NCBI GenBank assembly: GCA_045646245.1
Contig: JAZRKJ010000085.1
Span: 1-23,305 of the forward strand
Reading direction: 5' to 3'
Length of the DNA: 23,305 nt
Source: SIG607 sp045646245
GTDB lineage: Bacteria; Bacillota; Clostridia; Oscillospirales; Acutalibacteraceae
Part shown: piece by piece, positions 1-8,016 of the stretch
How the letters are laid out: the number at the start of each line of letters is the position of its first letter
Numbering within the stretch: the first letter of the stretch is position 1
Position numbers and translations under genes: made by a program
Notes under the pieces: generated by a model
What the model saw: the letters and a program-made list of their open reading frames with translations, nothing else
Database searches by the model: none
What the model was told of the DNA's origin: nothing

Positions 1-141
1 ATATTTTCTTAGGTCGATACAATCCATAACCTCGCAAAACGTATATACTGGATCAGAAATTTCTATTATTGTTGAAATTTCTACTGGTAATTTCAATTGA
101 TATGTTGTATTATATACTCGTGGGTTATATTTATTTTTCAT
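1..141 (-). CDS. IS1182-like transposase, N-terminus only (runs off left edge)
   Basis: Reading the minus strand from an ATG at 139-141 gives 47 uninterrupted codons to the window edge. The protein begins MKNKYNPRVYNTTYQLKLPV and ends in DPVYTFCEVMDCIDLRKY. A short basic start, then Y-Q-L-K-L-P, then D-P-V-x-x-F-x-E-V-x-x-x-x-D-L matches the DUF772-type N-terminal region of IS1182/IS5-like DDE transposases; this was recognised from memory. A TATAAT box lies at 149-154, but I see no convincing -35 and no strong Shine-Dalgarno, which is common at the edge of insertion sequences. The catalytic DDE part would lie outside the window, so intactness cannot be judged. A short fragment could mislead, hence moderate confidence. 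Confidence 0.6.
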   Translation of the reverse strand, partial: MKNKYNPRVYNTTYQLKLPVEISTIIEISDPVYTFCEVMDCIDLRKY

Positions 142-158
142 TAACTTAATTATACCAC

Positions 159-208
159 AAAAAAGACTACATTCCTATCCTTTTTGGATAAGTTTGTAGT
201 CTTTTTTT
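159..208. terminator. Bidirectional hairpin between transposase and nagA
   Basis: AAAAAAGACTACA (159-171) pairs with TGTAGTCTTTTTTT (195-208). A nested TATCC/GGATA pair (176-180, 186-190) sits inside. T-runs flank both sides, so it can terminate nagA on the minus strand. Because it lies just outside the transposase start it could also be, or overlap, the end of the insertion sequence. Confidence 0.65.
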
Positions 209-242
209 ATTTGGACCGTTTTTTTACAGCCCCTTTTGCTTA

Positions 243-1358
243 TCACTTTCCGTCTTTAAATACCCTTATAATATTAAAGTCGTTATCAGCTATGACTATA
301 TCGGCGCACTTGCCTTTTTTAAGGGAGCCAACGGTATCGCTAATGCCGAGCATTGTTGCAGGGTTTAGGGATGCCGCGTTGATAACCTCGTTAAGAGGAA
401 TACGGCTGTTTTTAACTACGTTATTTACCCCTGTGTTAAGGTCTATTACGCTGCCTGCAATGGTGCCGTCGGGAAGTCGACATTCAACACCCTCTTTGGT
501 AACGGTGAAGCCGCCTTGCTCGTATACTCCGTCGGGCATTCCTGCGGGGCGGATAGAATCGGTTATAAGAATAAGCTTATCCTTTTTAAGGGTATAAACC
601 ATATCGTAAAGGGCAGGGTGAACGTGGAATTTATCACAAATAAGTTCGGTATAAATTCTGTCGTCGGTAAGTACCGCGCCGGGAAGTCCGGGCTCTCTGT
701 GAGAAAGGGGAGAGGTGGCGTTAAATAAATGGGTAGTGTCGGTAGCGCCTGCATCAATACCTTTTTTAACCTGTTCATAGGTTGCGTTGCTGTGACCGAG
801 AGCAACCCTTACGCCTTCTTTGGTTACTGCTTTAATAAAGTCTTCTGCGCCGTCAAGCTCGGGAGCGCAAATAGTAAGTTTAATAATATCCTTATTTTTA
901 ATAACAAGGTCTGCATCGGGGGCTTTAAGCCAGTCTTCTCTGTGGGCGCCGCGCTTTTCCTTGCTTAAGAAAATACCTTCTAAATGAAGACCTATTATTT
1001 TAGCGCCTTTGTTTTGGGCTTTGGCTTCTCTTACGGCGTTCAGTATTTTATCGATTCTGTCTTCCTCAACGGTTGCAAGGGTGGGACACCAGCTTGTTAC
1101 GCCCGTTGTAAGCAGATACTCGCTCATTTTATTAAATTCATCCACGCTTCCGTCTTCGGTATCACAGCCGTTCACACCGTGAATATGGGTGCTGATAAAA
1201 CCGGGGCAAACGTAGTTTCCTTTTGCATCAATTATTTCTGCGTCCTTCGGTATATTATCCGTTTCACAAATATCGATTATTTTTTCATCGAAAACTATAG
1301 CCTTATTGTTTATTACCTCGTTTTCGGTAATGATTTTTCCGTTAATTATGCATTTCAT
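243..1358 (-). CDS. nagA: N-acetylglucosamine-6-phosphate deacetylase
   Basis: Removes acetate from N-acetylglucosamine-6-phosphate to give glucosamine-6-phosphate, in cytoplasmic amino-sugar use and cell-wall recycling. The 371-residue protein is close to the usual NagA length. It has the amidohydrolase metal motif HIHG at 58-61, the metal-ligand glutamate in GLHLEG (E127), histidines in LGHSNA (H189) and THLFNA (H210), and the catalytic aspartate in LITDS (D267). I chose the ATG at 1356-1358, which has AGGTG ten bases upstream. A GTG at 1374-1376 would add six residues but would bury that site. It stands alone: no nagB or PTS gene is adjacent. It is divergent from pduL, with a probable TATAAT -10 at 1389-1394 but no clear -35. 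Confidence 0.93.
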   Translation of the reverse strand: MKCIINGKIITENEVINNKAIVFDEKIIDICETDNIPKDAEIIDAKGNYVCPGFISTHIHGVNGCDTEDGSVDEFNKMSEYLLTTGVTSWCPTLATVEEDRIDKILNAVREAKAQNKGAKIIGLHLEGIFLSKEKRGAHREDWLKAPDADLVIKNKDIIKLTICAPELDGAEDFIKAVTKEGVRVALGHSNATYEQVKKGIDAGATDTTHLFNATSPLSHREPGLPGAVLTDDRIYTELICDKFHVHPALYDMVYTLKKDKLILITDSIRPAGMPDGVYEQGGFTVTKEGVECRLPDGTIAGSVIDLNTGVNNVVKNSRIPLNEVINAASLNPATMLGISDTVGSLKKGKCADIVIADNDFNIIRVFKDGK

Positions 1359-1425
1359 TTTTAAAAAACACCTCACTATTATATAAAAATTATAGCACTA
1401 CAGAGTAAAAAAGTCTATATTTTAC

Positions 1426-1453
1426 TTGAAAGTATAAAAAAATATGGTACAAT
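1426..1453 (+). promoter_or_regulatory. Sigma-A promoter of pduL-hemW-phosphatase operon
   Basis: TTGAAA at 1426-1431, a 16-base spacer, and TACAAT at 1448-1453. It sits about 35 bases upstream of the pduL ATG, which has AAAGGAAG as its ribosome site. Confidence 0.65.
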
Positions 1454-1487
1454 AAAATAGTAAAAAATACATAACAAAGGAAGTATT

Positions 1488-2066
1488 ATGATGAAAAAGA
1501 CAGTTTTAGTTGAAATCTCTGCTCATCACGTTCACGTAAGCGAAAAGGATCTTGAAATCCTTTTCGGTAAAGGTCATCAGCTTACCAACAAGAAGGACCT
1601 TTCCCAACCCGGTCAGTTTGCTTGTGAAGAAAGAGTAACCGTAGTTGGCCCCAAGAGAGAAATTAAGGGCGTTTCCATTTTAGGACCCTGCCGTCCCCAG
1701 ACTCAGGTAGAAATTTCTCTTACCGAAGCCAGAAGCATTGGTGTTTCCGCTCCTATTCGTGAGTCGGGTGACCTTGCAGGCAGCCCCGGATGTAAGCTTG
1801 TCGGTCCTTGCGGCGAAGTTGAAATTACCGAAGGTGTTATTGCTGCAAAGCGTCATATTCATATGACCCCCGAAGATGCAGAAAAATACGGTATTGTTGA
1901 TAAGCAGATTGTTTCTGTTAAAATTCCTACCGAAGGCAGAGCTCTTATTTTTGACGACGTTGTTGCCAGAGTAAGCAAGAGTTACGCACTTGCTATGCAC
2001 CTTGATACCGACGAAGCAAACGCTGCCGCTATCCCCGGTTCCTGTGAGGGCGAAATTCTTGGCTAA
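1488..2066 (+). CDS. pduL: Phosphate propanoyltransferase (PduL-type phosphotransacylase)
   Basis: Converts acyl-CoA (acetyl- or propanoyl-CoA) plus phosphate to acyl-phosphate and CoA. This feeds acetate/propionate kinase and so substrate-level ATP. The 192-residue protein has both PduL repeats. The zinc motif HHVHV is at 13-17, HIHM at 123-126, and a further histidine at 171 (HLDTDEANAA). It starts directly at the first beta strand, without the N-terminal extension that targets PduL to microcompartments, and no shell genes are nearby, so a cytosolic housekeeping role is inferred. No acetate kinase lies in the window. It is first in an operon, and its 3' end overlaps the hemW start by 8 bases. 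Confidence 0.92.
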   Translation: MMKKTVLVEISAHHVHVSEKDLEILFGKGHQLTNKKDLSQPGQFACEERVTVVGPKREIKGVSILGPCRPQTQVEISLTEARSIGVSAPIRESGDLAGSPGCKLVGPCGEVEITEGVIAAKRHIHMTPEDAEKYGIVDKQIVSVKIPTEGRALIFDDVVARVSKSYALAMHLDTDEANAAAIPGSCEGEILG

Positions 2067-3186
2067 GCCAATAGGGGTTTATATTCATATTCCTTTTTGT
2101 CGGAAAAGGTGCGCTTATTGCGATTTTTATACCGCTATGTGTCATAGTGAGGTTATAGAAAAATACGTTTCTCGGCTTAAAGAAGAAATTTATCGGTGGG
2201 GCGGGGCTTTATCACGCCCTGCCGATACTGTATATTTCGGAGGAGGAACCCCCTCCGTATTGGGCGCAGATACCCTTGGGGAACTGCTTTTTGCCGTAAA
2301 AGACGCTTTTAAACTGCGGGATAACTCTGAAATAACTTTGGAAATAAACCCCGAAGATGCATCAGAGGAATTTTTTAAAAAGGCAAAATCCTATGGGTTT
2401 AACCGTTTATCTATAGGTGTTCAAAGCACAAATGATGAAATGCTTAAAACTTTAGGAAGACGTCACAGCTCAAGGGATGCCAAAAATGCTTTTGCACTTG
2501 CTCGTAAAAGCGGGTTCGATAATATAACGGTGGATTTGATGCTGGGATTACCGGAAAAAGAAAACAATGACGGAATTATTTCTGCAAAAGAAATTCTTGC
2601 CCTTGAACCCGACCATATATCTTGCTATATGCTTATTTTGGAAGAAAAAACCGCTTTATACGCAAAGCGTGAAAATCTCCGTTTCCCCACCGAAGACGCC
2701 GTAGGCGAAGAATATTTAAAGGTTTGCGATATTTTTGAAAAAAGCGGGTATAATCATTACGAAATTTCCAATTTTTCAAAATCGGGCAAGGAAAGCCGTC
2801 ATAATCTGAAATATTGGGAAAGCGAAGAATATATCGGAATCGGCCCATCGGCGTATTCTTTTATTGACGGTAAAAGGTTTTATTACCCTTCTGATTTAAA
2901 GGGCTTTATTAATTCGCCCGCAATTGAACAAGACGGACAGGGCGGGGATATTGCGGAATACGTAATGCTTGCTCTTCGTCTTAAAAAGGGCATAAATGAA
3001 AAAAATATAACCGATTTGTTCGGTAAAAGGTATTCCGACACGTTTTATAAAAAAGCCGACGCATTAACTAAAAACGGACTTGCGGTTTTAAAGGACGGCA
3101 ATTTTTACTTAACAAATAAGGGTATGCTCGTTTCAAACTTAATTATTTGCGAAATGACAGAGGAGGATATGTATGAAGACTTATAA
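2059..3186 (+). CDS. hemW: Radical SAM heme chaperone HemW
   Basis: HemW-family radical SAM protein. The family binds heme and a 4Fe-4S cluster and is thought to deliver heme; these proteins are often misnamed coproporphyrinogen III oxidase. From the chosen start the protein has 375 residues. The cluster motif is CRKRCAYC at 14-21, followed by DF as in HemW, and GGGTPS is a SAM-binding segment. The first plausible start is TTG at 2059-2061, preceded by GAGGG at a good distance. It overlaps the pduL stop, so translational coupling is likely. Longer in-frame starts inside pduL would add residues the family lacks. The 3' end overlaps the next gene by 14 bases. HemN is the main alternative, but HemN has a longer N-terminus. 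Confidence 0.88.
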   Translation: MAKPIGVYIHIPFCRKRCAYCDFYTAMCHSEVIEKYVSRLKEEIYRWGGALSRPADTVYFGGGTPSVLGADTLGELLFAVKDAFKLRDNSEITLEINPEDASEEFFKKAKSYGFNRLSIGVQSTNDEMLKTLGRRHSSRDAKNAFALARKSGFDNITVDLMLGLPEKENNDGIISAKEILALEPDHISCYMLILEEKTALYAKRENLRFPTEDAVGEEYLKVCDIFEKSGYNHYEISNFSKSGKESRHNLKYWESEEYIGIGPSAYSFIDGKRFYYPSDLKGFINSPAIEQDGQGGDIAEYVMLALRLKKGINEKNITDLFGKRYSDTFYKKADALTKNGLAVLKDGNFYLTNKGMLVSNLIICEMTEEDMYEDL

Positions 3187-3775
3187 GATATACTTAATCC
3201 GACACGGTGCTACCGACGGTAACGCAAGGGGAGAATATATTGGTGTTACCGACCTTGCTTTATCCTTAAGCGGTGTAGCCGCGCTTACAAACCTGAAAGA
3301 AAAAATTGATTATCCCAAGGTGGATAAGGTATATACAAGCCCGTTGCTTCGCTGCCGTCAAACGGCTAACGTTCTTTACCCCGATTATGCGGCAGAAAGC
3401 GTAGATAACCTTATGGAATACAATTTCGGCGAGTTTGAAGGTAAAACCGCCCTTCAGCTTGAAAGCAACCCCGATTTTTATAAATGGACTTCGGGTCAGG
3501 TATCTTCACCTCCCGGCGGAGAAGATTCCACCGAATTTGCTAAAAGGATTTGCCTTGGTTTCCACGAAGTTGTGGAAGATATGATGGCTAACGGAATTTA
3601 TAAAGCAGCCGTTATTATGCACGGCGGAGCCATAATGACACTTCTTTCCTGCTGTGCTTTACCGCGTAGAAGGAGCCTTGAATGGACAAGTGATTTCGGC
3701 AGAGGCTTTGAGGTTGTCGTTACTCCCTCCCTTTACCACAGCAACGGAATAATTGAAGTTAAAGAAGAAATATAG
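3173..3775 (+). CDS. Histidine phosphatase family protein (phosphoglycerate mutase-like)
   Basis: Branch-1 histidine phosphatase of 200 residues. The phosphohistidine motif LIRHG is at 8-12, followed by the second core arginine in SPLLRCRQTA, the acidic catalytic region EYNFGEFEG, and the second core histidine in MHGGAI. The family includes alpha-ribazole phosphatase (CobC), phosphoglycerate mutase-like enzymes and broad phosphatases; no cobalamin gene is nearby to favour CobC, so the substrate is open. The ATG has AGGAGG just upstream inside the end of hemW and overlaps hemW by 14 bases, so it is the last gene of the pduL operon. A strong terminator follows 4 bases after the stop codon. Confidence 0.87.
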   Translation: MKTYKIYLIRHGATDGNARGEYIGVTDLALSLSGVAALTNLKEKIDYPKVDKVYTSPLLRCRQTANVLYPDYAAESVDNLMEYNFGEFEGKTALQLESNPDFYKWTSGQVSSPPGGEDSTEFAKRICLGFHEVVEDMMANGIYKAAVIMHGGAIMTLLSCCALPRRRSLEWTSDFGRGFEVVVTPSLYHSNGIIEVKEEI

Positions 3776-3779
3776 ATAA

Positions 3780-3811
3780 ACGGAGCTACACTGCTGTAGC
3801 TCCGTTTTTTT
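3780..3811 (+). terminator. Terminator of pduL operon
   Basis: An 11-bp perfect stem ACGGAGCTACA (3780-3790) / TGTAGCTCCGT (3795-3805) with loop CTGC, running into a T-tract. Confidence 0.9.
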
Positions 3812-3843
3812 AAAAAAAAGACAAGCCCCGCGTTTGCGGGGCT
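3812..3843 (-). terminator. Terminator of rluA-CPBP operon
   Basis: The GC-rich stem AGCCCCGC (3824-3831) / GCGGGGCT (3836-3843) with loop GTTT is followed on the minus strand by TGTC and eight Ts (A-tract 3812-3819). It lies tail to tail with the plus-strand terminator. Confidence 0.9.
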
Positions 3844-3870
3844 CGGAAAGGTTAAGCCTTTTGATTACAG

Positions 3871-4047
3871 CTACTTTTTCGTTTTTTTACTTAAGCCTTG
3901 CGCAATTGCCGGATACTTGTTTTCTGTATCGGCAGTAGGCTGGATTTCATAAGTTCCGTATTTGTTTAGTATCTCCGATACGTTTTCGGGAATATCTGCA
4001 ATGGGAACGGACGAAAATGTAGTGGGAAATTTCTCTTTTTTATTCAT
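3871..4047 (-). CDS. Small unknown protein downstream of CPBP protease
   Basis: A 58-residue protein that I do not recognise. The ATG at 4045-4047 has AAAGGTG six bases upstream; a GTG nine bases further out would overlap that ribosome site. The sequence is soluble-looking, with no membrane segment or signal. It has a basic start (MNKKEK), a middle with SSVPIADIPENVSEILNKYG, and a lysine-rich tail ending KKTKK. It is the last gene of the rluA-CPBP run, 32 bases after the protease, and is followed by a strong terminator. That and the good ribosome site argue that it is real. No function is assigned. A substrate or partner of the protease is possible from position alone. Confidence 0.6.
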   Translation of the reverse strand: MNKKEKFPTTFSSVPIADIPENVSEILNKYGTYEIQPTADTENKYPAIAQGLSKKTKK

Positions 4048-4079
4048 CAAACTCACCTTTCACTGTTATTATGGGTAAA

Positions 4080-5042
4080 TCAGAGAAATATACTCGCGGC
4101 AAATTCTACCAAAACAGTGACGGCAAAAAGTATCATACCTACGTTAATTGATGAATAAAGGAAGGCTTTGTTTTTAGGTATTTGATAAACGTTTTTAACA
4201 AAATGAATCTTTTTAATTGATTTAATAAATATTATGATTCCCAGTATTGTGAAAGCTAATAAAGCAACTGTTAAAGCGTAATAACCCACCGTATAAAGAA
4301 TGTTGGCAAATTCGGGAAGGCTTTTGTTTTCCATACCGTTAATCAGCGCCTGACCTAAAACCGAAGTGGAGTTAAAAAGGCAGTGAAGAATAATGGGGAA
4401 TAAAATATTTTTTGTTCTTATATAAATAAAGGCGAGCGTTATACCGATTGCGCAGGCGTAGAAAAATTGGTAAAAATTTCCGTGGAACATACCGAAAGTT
4501 ATTCCCGAAAACAAAACCGCAAGAACTTCGCCGTAAGGACGTATACGGTCTATCATAAATTTTCTGAAAACCAATTCTTCCATAACAGGGCCTATAATTC
4601 CTACAACAAGGAAAAGTATAAGTACGTTACTGTTTTTAATCAGCTCATCTACAGTGTTTTCTATTTCTTTGCCCAAAGCGGCGGAAATTGCTTCGTTAAG
4701 AGTAGTTCCTATAAGGTTGCCTGCGTAAGAAAGCGCCTGGCAAATAAGATAAGCAAAGAACAAAGCCTTTATTCCCATTTTTTCTTTGGGGTATTTATAA
4801 GTGGGTAAACCCATAAGGGTAAGCCTTATAACAGGTATGCCGATGCAGTATTGGCAAAGGACCATATTTACCCATACGAAATAATTGCTGTTATAAAAAT
4901 TCGGAAAGAATTTCAAAGAAATAAAAGAAAAAACAAAGCTTGAAACGTAAACAACTACAAAGTAAAGGAAAAGGGAAAGTCCTATTCTTGAAAATACTTT
5001 TCGTGGATGTTTAATTTGGGGAAAGGTGAATTCGCTGTTCAT
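4080..5042 (-). CDS. CPBP-family intramembrane glutamic protease
   Basis: CPBP (CAAX protease/bacteriocin-processing, ABI) membrane endopeptidase of 320 residues with about eight hydrophobic segments. The family motifs appear in order: EELVFRKF (EExxxR, catalytic glutamates), GMFHGNF (FxxxH), and LHCLFN (HxxxN). Members cleave within or near the membrane; bacterial substrates are mostly unknown, with roles in bacteriocin maturation, immunity or surface-protein processing. The ATG has AAGGAG eight bases upstream. Only ten bases separate it from the preceding pseudouridine synthase gene, so the two are co-transcribed. The unknown 58-residue gene follows. Confidence 0.85.
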   Translation of the reverse strand: MNSEFTFPQIKHPRKVFSRIGLSLFLYFVVVYVSSFVFSFISLKFFPNFYNSNYFVWVNMVLCQYCIGIPVIRLTLMGLPTYKYPKEKMGIKALFFAYLICQALSYAGNLIGTTLNEAISAALGKEIENTVDELIKNSNVLILFLVVGIIGPVMEELVFRKFMIDRIRPYGEVLAVLFSGITFGMFHGNFYQFFYACAIGITLAFIYIRTKNILFPIILHCLFNSTSVLGQALINGMENKSLPEFANILYTVGYYALTVALLAFTILGIIIFIKSIKKIHFVKNVYQIPKNKAFLYSSINVGMILFAVTVLVEFAASIFL

Positions 5043-5052
5043 TTTTAACTCC

Positions 5053-6018
5053 TTAATTTACAGTGTAATCAAATAACTGACGTGCAAACCAAACGTCTTT
5101 AACCGTAAAGGTTTTTCCGTTAAGGTAGGAAAGAATTCCTGCGTCGGCAGTAAAGCAAAACGTCAGCTTGTAAGAATAAAGTGCTTGTTTGTTAAAGCCT
5201 AATTTTTTGTCTTCTTTAAGTTTCCCGTATTTACCGTCGCCAAGCAAAGGATGACCTATACTTGAAAGATGAGCGCGAATCTGGTGAGTCCTGCCCGTTA
5301 AAAGTTCTATTTCAAGAAGGGATAATTTATTTTTGCTTTTTAAGGTGCGGTAATAGGTTTTAATAGATAGGTTATTATCGGTTTTGTTTTTTTGCAGATA
5401 TACTTTGTTTTTATCGGTGTTCTTTTCAAGAAAGCCTTCCAGAAGTGCTTCTTTTTCCTTTGGTATGCCGTGTACCACCGTTAAATAGCGTTTGTCAATT
5501 TCCCGCGACTTAATCTTATCACATAAAATTCTGAGTGCTTCAGCATTTTTTGCGGCAATAACTATTCCTCCGGTATTACGGTCAATACGGTTGGCAAGGG
5601 AAGGCTTAAAGGAATTTTCTGCCGATGGGTCGTATTCGCCTTTATTATAAAGATATTTTTGTATACGTGTTATAAGAGTGTCGTTATATTCGTTTTCATC
5701 GGGATGAGAAAGAAGCCCCTGCGGTTTATCTGCAAGAAGAATGTTTTGATCTTCGTAAACAACGTTTAAGTTGTCCGAAGCAGATAAAAAGTCATACTTT
5801 GGTTTTACGGGTGCGAAAAATTCGTCGGAAATATATGCGGTTACTTTATCCCCCACGCAAAGCCTGGTGCCGATATCACCTTTCTTACCGTTTAATTTAA
5901 TGTGTTTGGTGCGTATGAATTTATACATTAACGCTTTGGGAAGCGACGGCATTGTTTTCGTTATAAATTTGTCCAAACGCTGACCGGCGTCATTGTTTGA
6001 AATAATAAATTCTTTCAT
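5053..6018 (-). CDS. RluA-family pseudouridine synthase
   Basis: Isomerises uridine to pseudouridine in RNA, probably 23S rRNA as for RluC/RluD. The protein has 321 residues from the ATG at 6016-6018, with AAGGTG nine bases upstream; a GTG four codons earlier overlaps that ribosome site. An S4-like RNA-binding domain covers roughly residues 1-80 (AGQRLDKFITKTMPSLPKAL). The catalytic domain follows, with NRIDRNTGGIVIAAKN, where the usual family motif is HRLDxxTSG; the catalytic aspartate is present. LLTGRTHQIRAHL is the second signature, and GHPLLGDGKYG follows it. The substitutions N for H and G for S look like a subfamily feature, not damage. It is first in a run with the CPBP protease and lies divergent from radC. 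Confidence 0.88.
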   Translation of the reverse strand: MKEFIISNNDAGQRLDKFITKTMPSLPKALMYKFIRTKHIKLNGKKGDIGTRLCVGDKVTAYISDEFFAPVKPKYDFLSASDNLNVVYEDQNILLADKPQGLLSHPDENEYNDTLITRIQKYLYNKGEYDPSAENSFKPSLANRIDRNTGGIVIAAKNAEALRILCDKIKSREIDKRYLTVVHGIPKEKEALLEGFLEKNTDKNKVYLQKNKTDNNLSIKTYYRTLKSKNKLSLLEIELLTGRTHQIRAHLSSIGHPLLGDGKYGKLKEDKKLGFNKQALYSYKLTFCFTADAGILSYLNGKTFTVKDVWFARQLFDYTVN

Positions 6019-6031
6019 AGTCAAATACACC

Positions 6032-6060
6032 TTGAAAAATATATTAGTTAGTAGTACAAT
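6032..6060 (+). promoter_or_regulatory. Sigma-A promoter of radC
   Basis: TTGAAA (6032-6037), a 17-base spacer and TACAAT (6055-6060). It is placed 31 bases before the radC ATG, which has AGAGAGG as ribosome site. Confidence 0.72.
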
Positions 6061-6091
6061 AGACGGTAGTTATTTAAAAGAGAGGCAAATA

Positions 6092-6781
6092 ATGGGACTT
6101 CACGATAATCATAGAGAAAGAATGTTTGAAAAGTTTAGAAAAAACGGTTTTGCGGGGATTCCGGAACACGAAAAATTAGAAATTATTCTTTATTTTTCGG
6201 TTCCGAGAAGGGATACCAACGAATTGGCTCATCAACTGCTGGAAAAGTTTGGAAGTCTTTCGAAGGTTATGGATGCGCCTGAATGGGAGCTTACTAAATT
6301 TAAGTATATAACCGACCGTACCGTATTTTTGTTTAAAATGATTAAAGAAGCGGCGGCAGCGTATGAGCTGGACAATAAATATACCGAAACATATCTTACA
6401 ACTTGTGAAGAATTCGGCACCTATATGCAGCTCAAACTCGCCACAACCAACGTCGAAAAAATGGTTGCGCTGTGCCTTGACAGCAGAGGGGTTGAAAAGG
6501 AATTCGTAATACTTAATGAGGGCGATATAAGTACTGTCCAAATAAACATCAGAAAACTTATGGAAGCGGTTCTGCGCAATAATGCAACCGAAGTTGTTTT
6601 GGCGCATAATCATCCGGGGAATATTGCTTTCCCTTCGAAGGCAGACCTAAGAGGCACTAAGCTGGTAAAGGATGCTCTCAGAAGCGTAGGGGTTATTTTA
6701 AAAGACCATTATATTGTTACTCATGACGAGTACTTTTCAATGGCAGACAGCGGTTTGTTTGACGAATATTTACGTGATTAA
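6092..6781 (+). CDS. radC: RadC family JAB/MPN-domain protein
   Basis: A 229-residue protein of standard RadC length. It starts MGLHDNHRERMFEKF, as Clostridia RadC proteins do. The N-terminal half is a helix-hairpin-helix-like region (residues about 20-90). The C-terminal JAMM metal site is AHNHPGN at 171-177, with the SxxD part at S182-D185. The family is named after a radiation phenotype but its true activity is not settled; metallopeptidase-like or nuclease roles have been proposed. In-frame codons upstream of 6092 run through the promoter and across the divergent gene, so the ATG at 6092 behind GAGG is preferred. It is monocistronic and converges on alaX with a 4-base overlap of the stop codons. 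Confidence 0.9.
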   Translation: MGLHDNHRERMFEKFRKNGFAGIPEHEKLEIILYFSVPRRDTNELAHQLLEKFGSLSKVMDAPEWELTKFKYITDRTVFLFKMIKEAAAAYELDNKYTETYLTTCEEFGTYMQLKLATTNVEKMVALCLDSRGVEKEFVILNEGDISTVQINIRKLMEAVLRNNATEVVLAHNHPGNIAFPSKADLRGTKLVKDALRSVGVILKDHYIVTHDEYFSMADSGLFDEYLRD

Positions 6782-7935
6782 AAATCAAAAACCAAAGCGC
6801 CGCTGAAGTATTTTTTAATGGTTTCTTTGTCGGCTTTTATACTGCCCTGAATCATAGGGCTTTTTCCGCCGCCTCTGCCGTTTAATTTTTCGTTTATATC
6901 TTTAGCAAGTTTTATAAGGTCTAAAGTTTCGCTGTATAAAATATAAGAATAACCTTCTGCATCATTTCCACTTAAAGCGGCGCATATATTGCCGCTTTTT
7001 TCTTTTGCTTTGTTTACGAGCTCACGAAGCGCCTTTGCTTCGCAAGATGTGAAAATAACAACGTCTTTATCGGTTTTTTCAATTCTTTCAATTCTAACCT
7101 CGGAAAGGGCGGAGGAAAGGGAATTTGCCCTATAGGCTTCTGCCTTTAGGTTATTGATGATTCTTTCCACGCCTGCAGCACATTCTTGGGGCTTAGCCGC
7201 CAAAGCAGCAGAAATCCTCCTTATTTCATCGTGCTTTAAGGAGTAATCCATAAATGCGTCCATTCCGCAAGCGATAAACAAACGAACTCCGCCGCGAAGG
7301 CGCATAGCTGATATTATTTTAATAATACCAACTTCACCTGTTGATTTTACGTGAGGTGCGCAACAGGCACAACAGTCAACCGTGCCTATAGTGACAATTC
7401 GTATTTTTGCGTCTATTTCTTTTTTACTGCGGTAAGCAATATTTTTAAGCTCTTCTTGGTCGGGGTAATAACCCATAACACCCAGATTTTCGTATACCGC
7501 TTTGTTGGCTTCAAGCTCAATTTTTTTTATTTGCTCATCGCTTAATTCTATATCGTAGTCACAAGTGACTTCGGGTTCCCCTAAATGGAAGCCCACGTTT
7601 TCACCGCCGTAAAGGGAGTGAACAAGTCCTGAAATAATATGCTCTCCCGTATGGTTTTGCATATTGCGGAAACGCCTTTCCCAATTTATTGTTCCCTTAA
7701 CTTCGCCTGAAAGCGGAGCGTCACAGTAATGAACAAGTTCGCCGTCTTCGATTTGAACGTCAAAAACCGAGGCTTCGTTTAAAAAGCCTTGGTCGCTGTA
7801 CTGTCCGCCTTCTTCGGGGAAAAATGCGGTTTTATCAAGTATTACTTTGTAACCCTTGTCAAAGGGGGTACAAGAAATTACCTTTGCGGTAAATTCCTTT
7901 AAATAAGAGTCAAAGTCGTAAAGTTTTTCTGTCAA
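6778..7935 (-). CDS. AlaX-type alanyl-tRNA editing protein with DHHA1 domain
   Basis: A free-standing editing protein that hydrolyses mischarged tRNA(Ala), such as Ser-tRNA(Ala). It has 385 residues from a TTG start at 7933-7935, which has AAGGTG six bases upstream. Longer in-frame starts would run back into the promoter. An AlaRS-like N-terminal fold covers residues 1-90 (FFPEEGGQYSDQG). The zinc editing site is HTGEH at 95-99 and CCAPH at 191-195. A C-terminal DHHA1 domain carries GRGGGKSPMIQGS near residue 360. This long form resembles AlaX-L/AARSD1 more than the short AlaX-S. It has its own promoter between the oad terminator and the start, and meets radC tail to tail. Confidence 0.87.
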   Translation of the reverse strand: MTEKLYDFDSYLKEFTAKVISCTPFDKGYKVILDKTAFFPEEGGQYSDQGFLNEASVFDVQIEDGELVHYCDAPLSGEVKGTINWERRFRNMQNHTGEHIISGLVHSLYGGENVGFHLGEPEVTCDYDIELSDEQIKKIELEANKAVYENLGVMGYYPDQEELKNIAYRSKKEIDAKIRIVTIGTVDCCACCAPHVKSTGEVGIIKIISAMRLRGGVRLFIACGMDAFMDYSLKHDEIRRISAALAAKPQECAAGVERIINNLKAEAYRANSLSSALSEVRIERIEKTDKDVVIFTSCEAKALRELVNKAKEKSGNICAALSGNDAEGYSYILYSETLDLIKLAKDINEKLNGRGGGKSPMIQGSIKADKETIKKYFSGALVFDF

Positions 7936-7951
7936 AATAATCACCTTTAAA

Positions 7952-7980
7952 AGTATATCATAAATGCTTCCTATAAGCAA
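7952..7980 (-). promoter_or_regulatory. Sigma-A promoter of the alaX gene
   Basis: On the minus strand, TTGCTT (7975-7980), a 17-base spacer and TATACT (7952-7957). It begins directly after the oad operon terminator, so alaX is a separate transcript. Confidence 0.6.
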
Positions 7981-7981
7981 C

Positions 7982-8010
7982 AAAAAACCTCCGAGAATTT
8001 CTCGGAGGTT
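7982..8010 (-). terminator. Terminator of oxaloacetate decarboxylase operon
   Basis: The inverted repeat AACCTCCGAGAA (7986-7997) / TTCTCGGAGGTT (ending 8010) is followed on the minus strand by a run of Ts. It lies 7 bases after the oadA stop. Confidence 0.9.
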
Positions 8011-8016
8011 TTAATA

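Noticed and set aside
1488..2066. PduL as sign of a bacterial microcompartment locus
   Set aside because: There are no shell proteins or signature enzymes nearby, and the protein lacks an N-terminal encapsulation extension.
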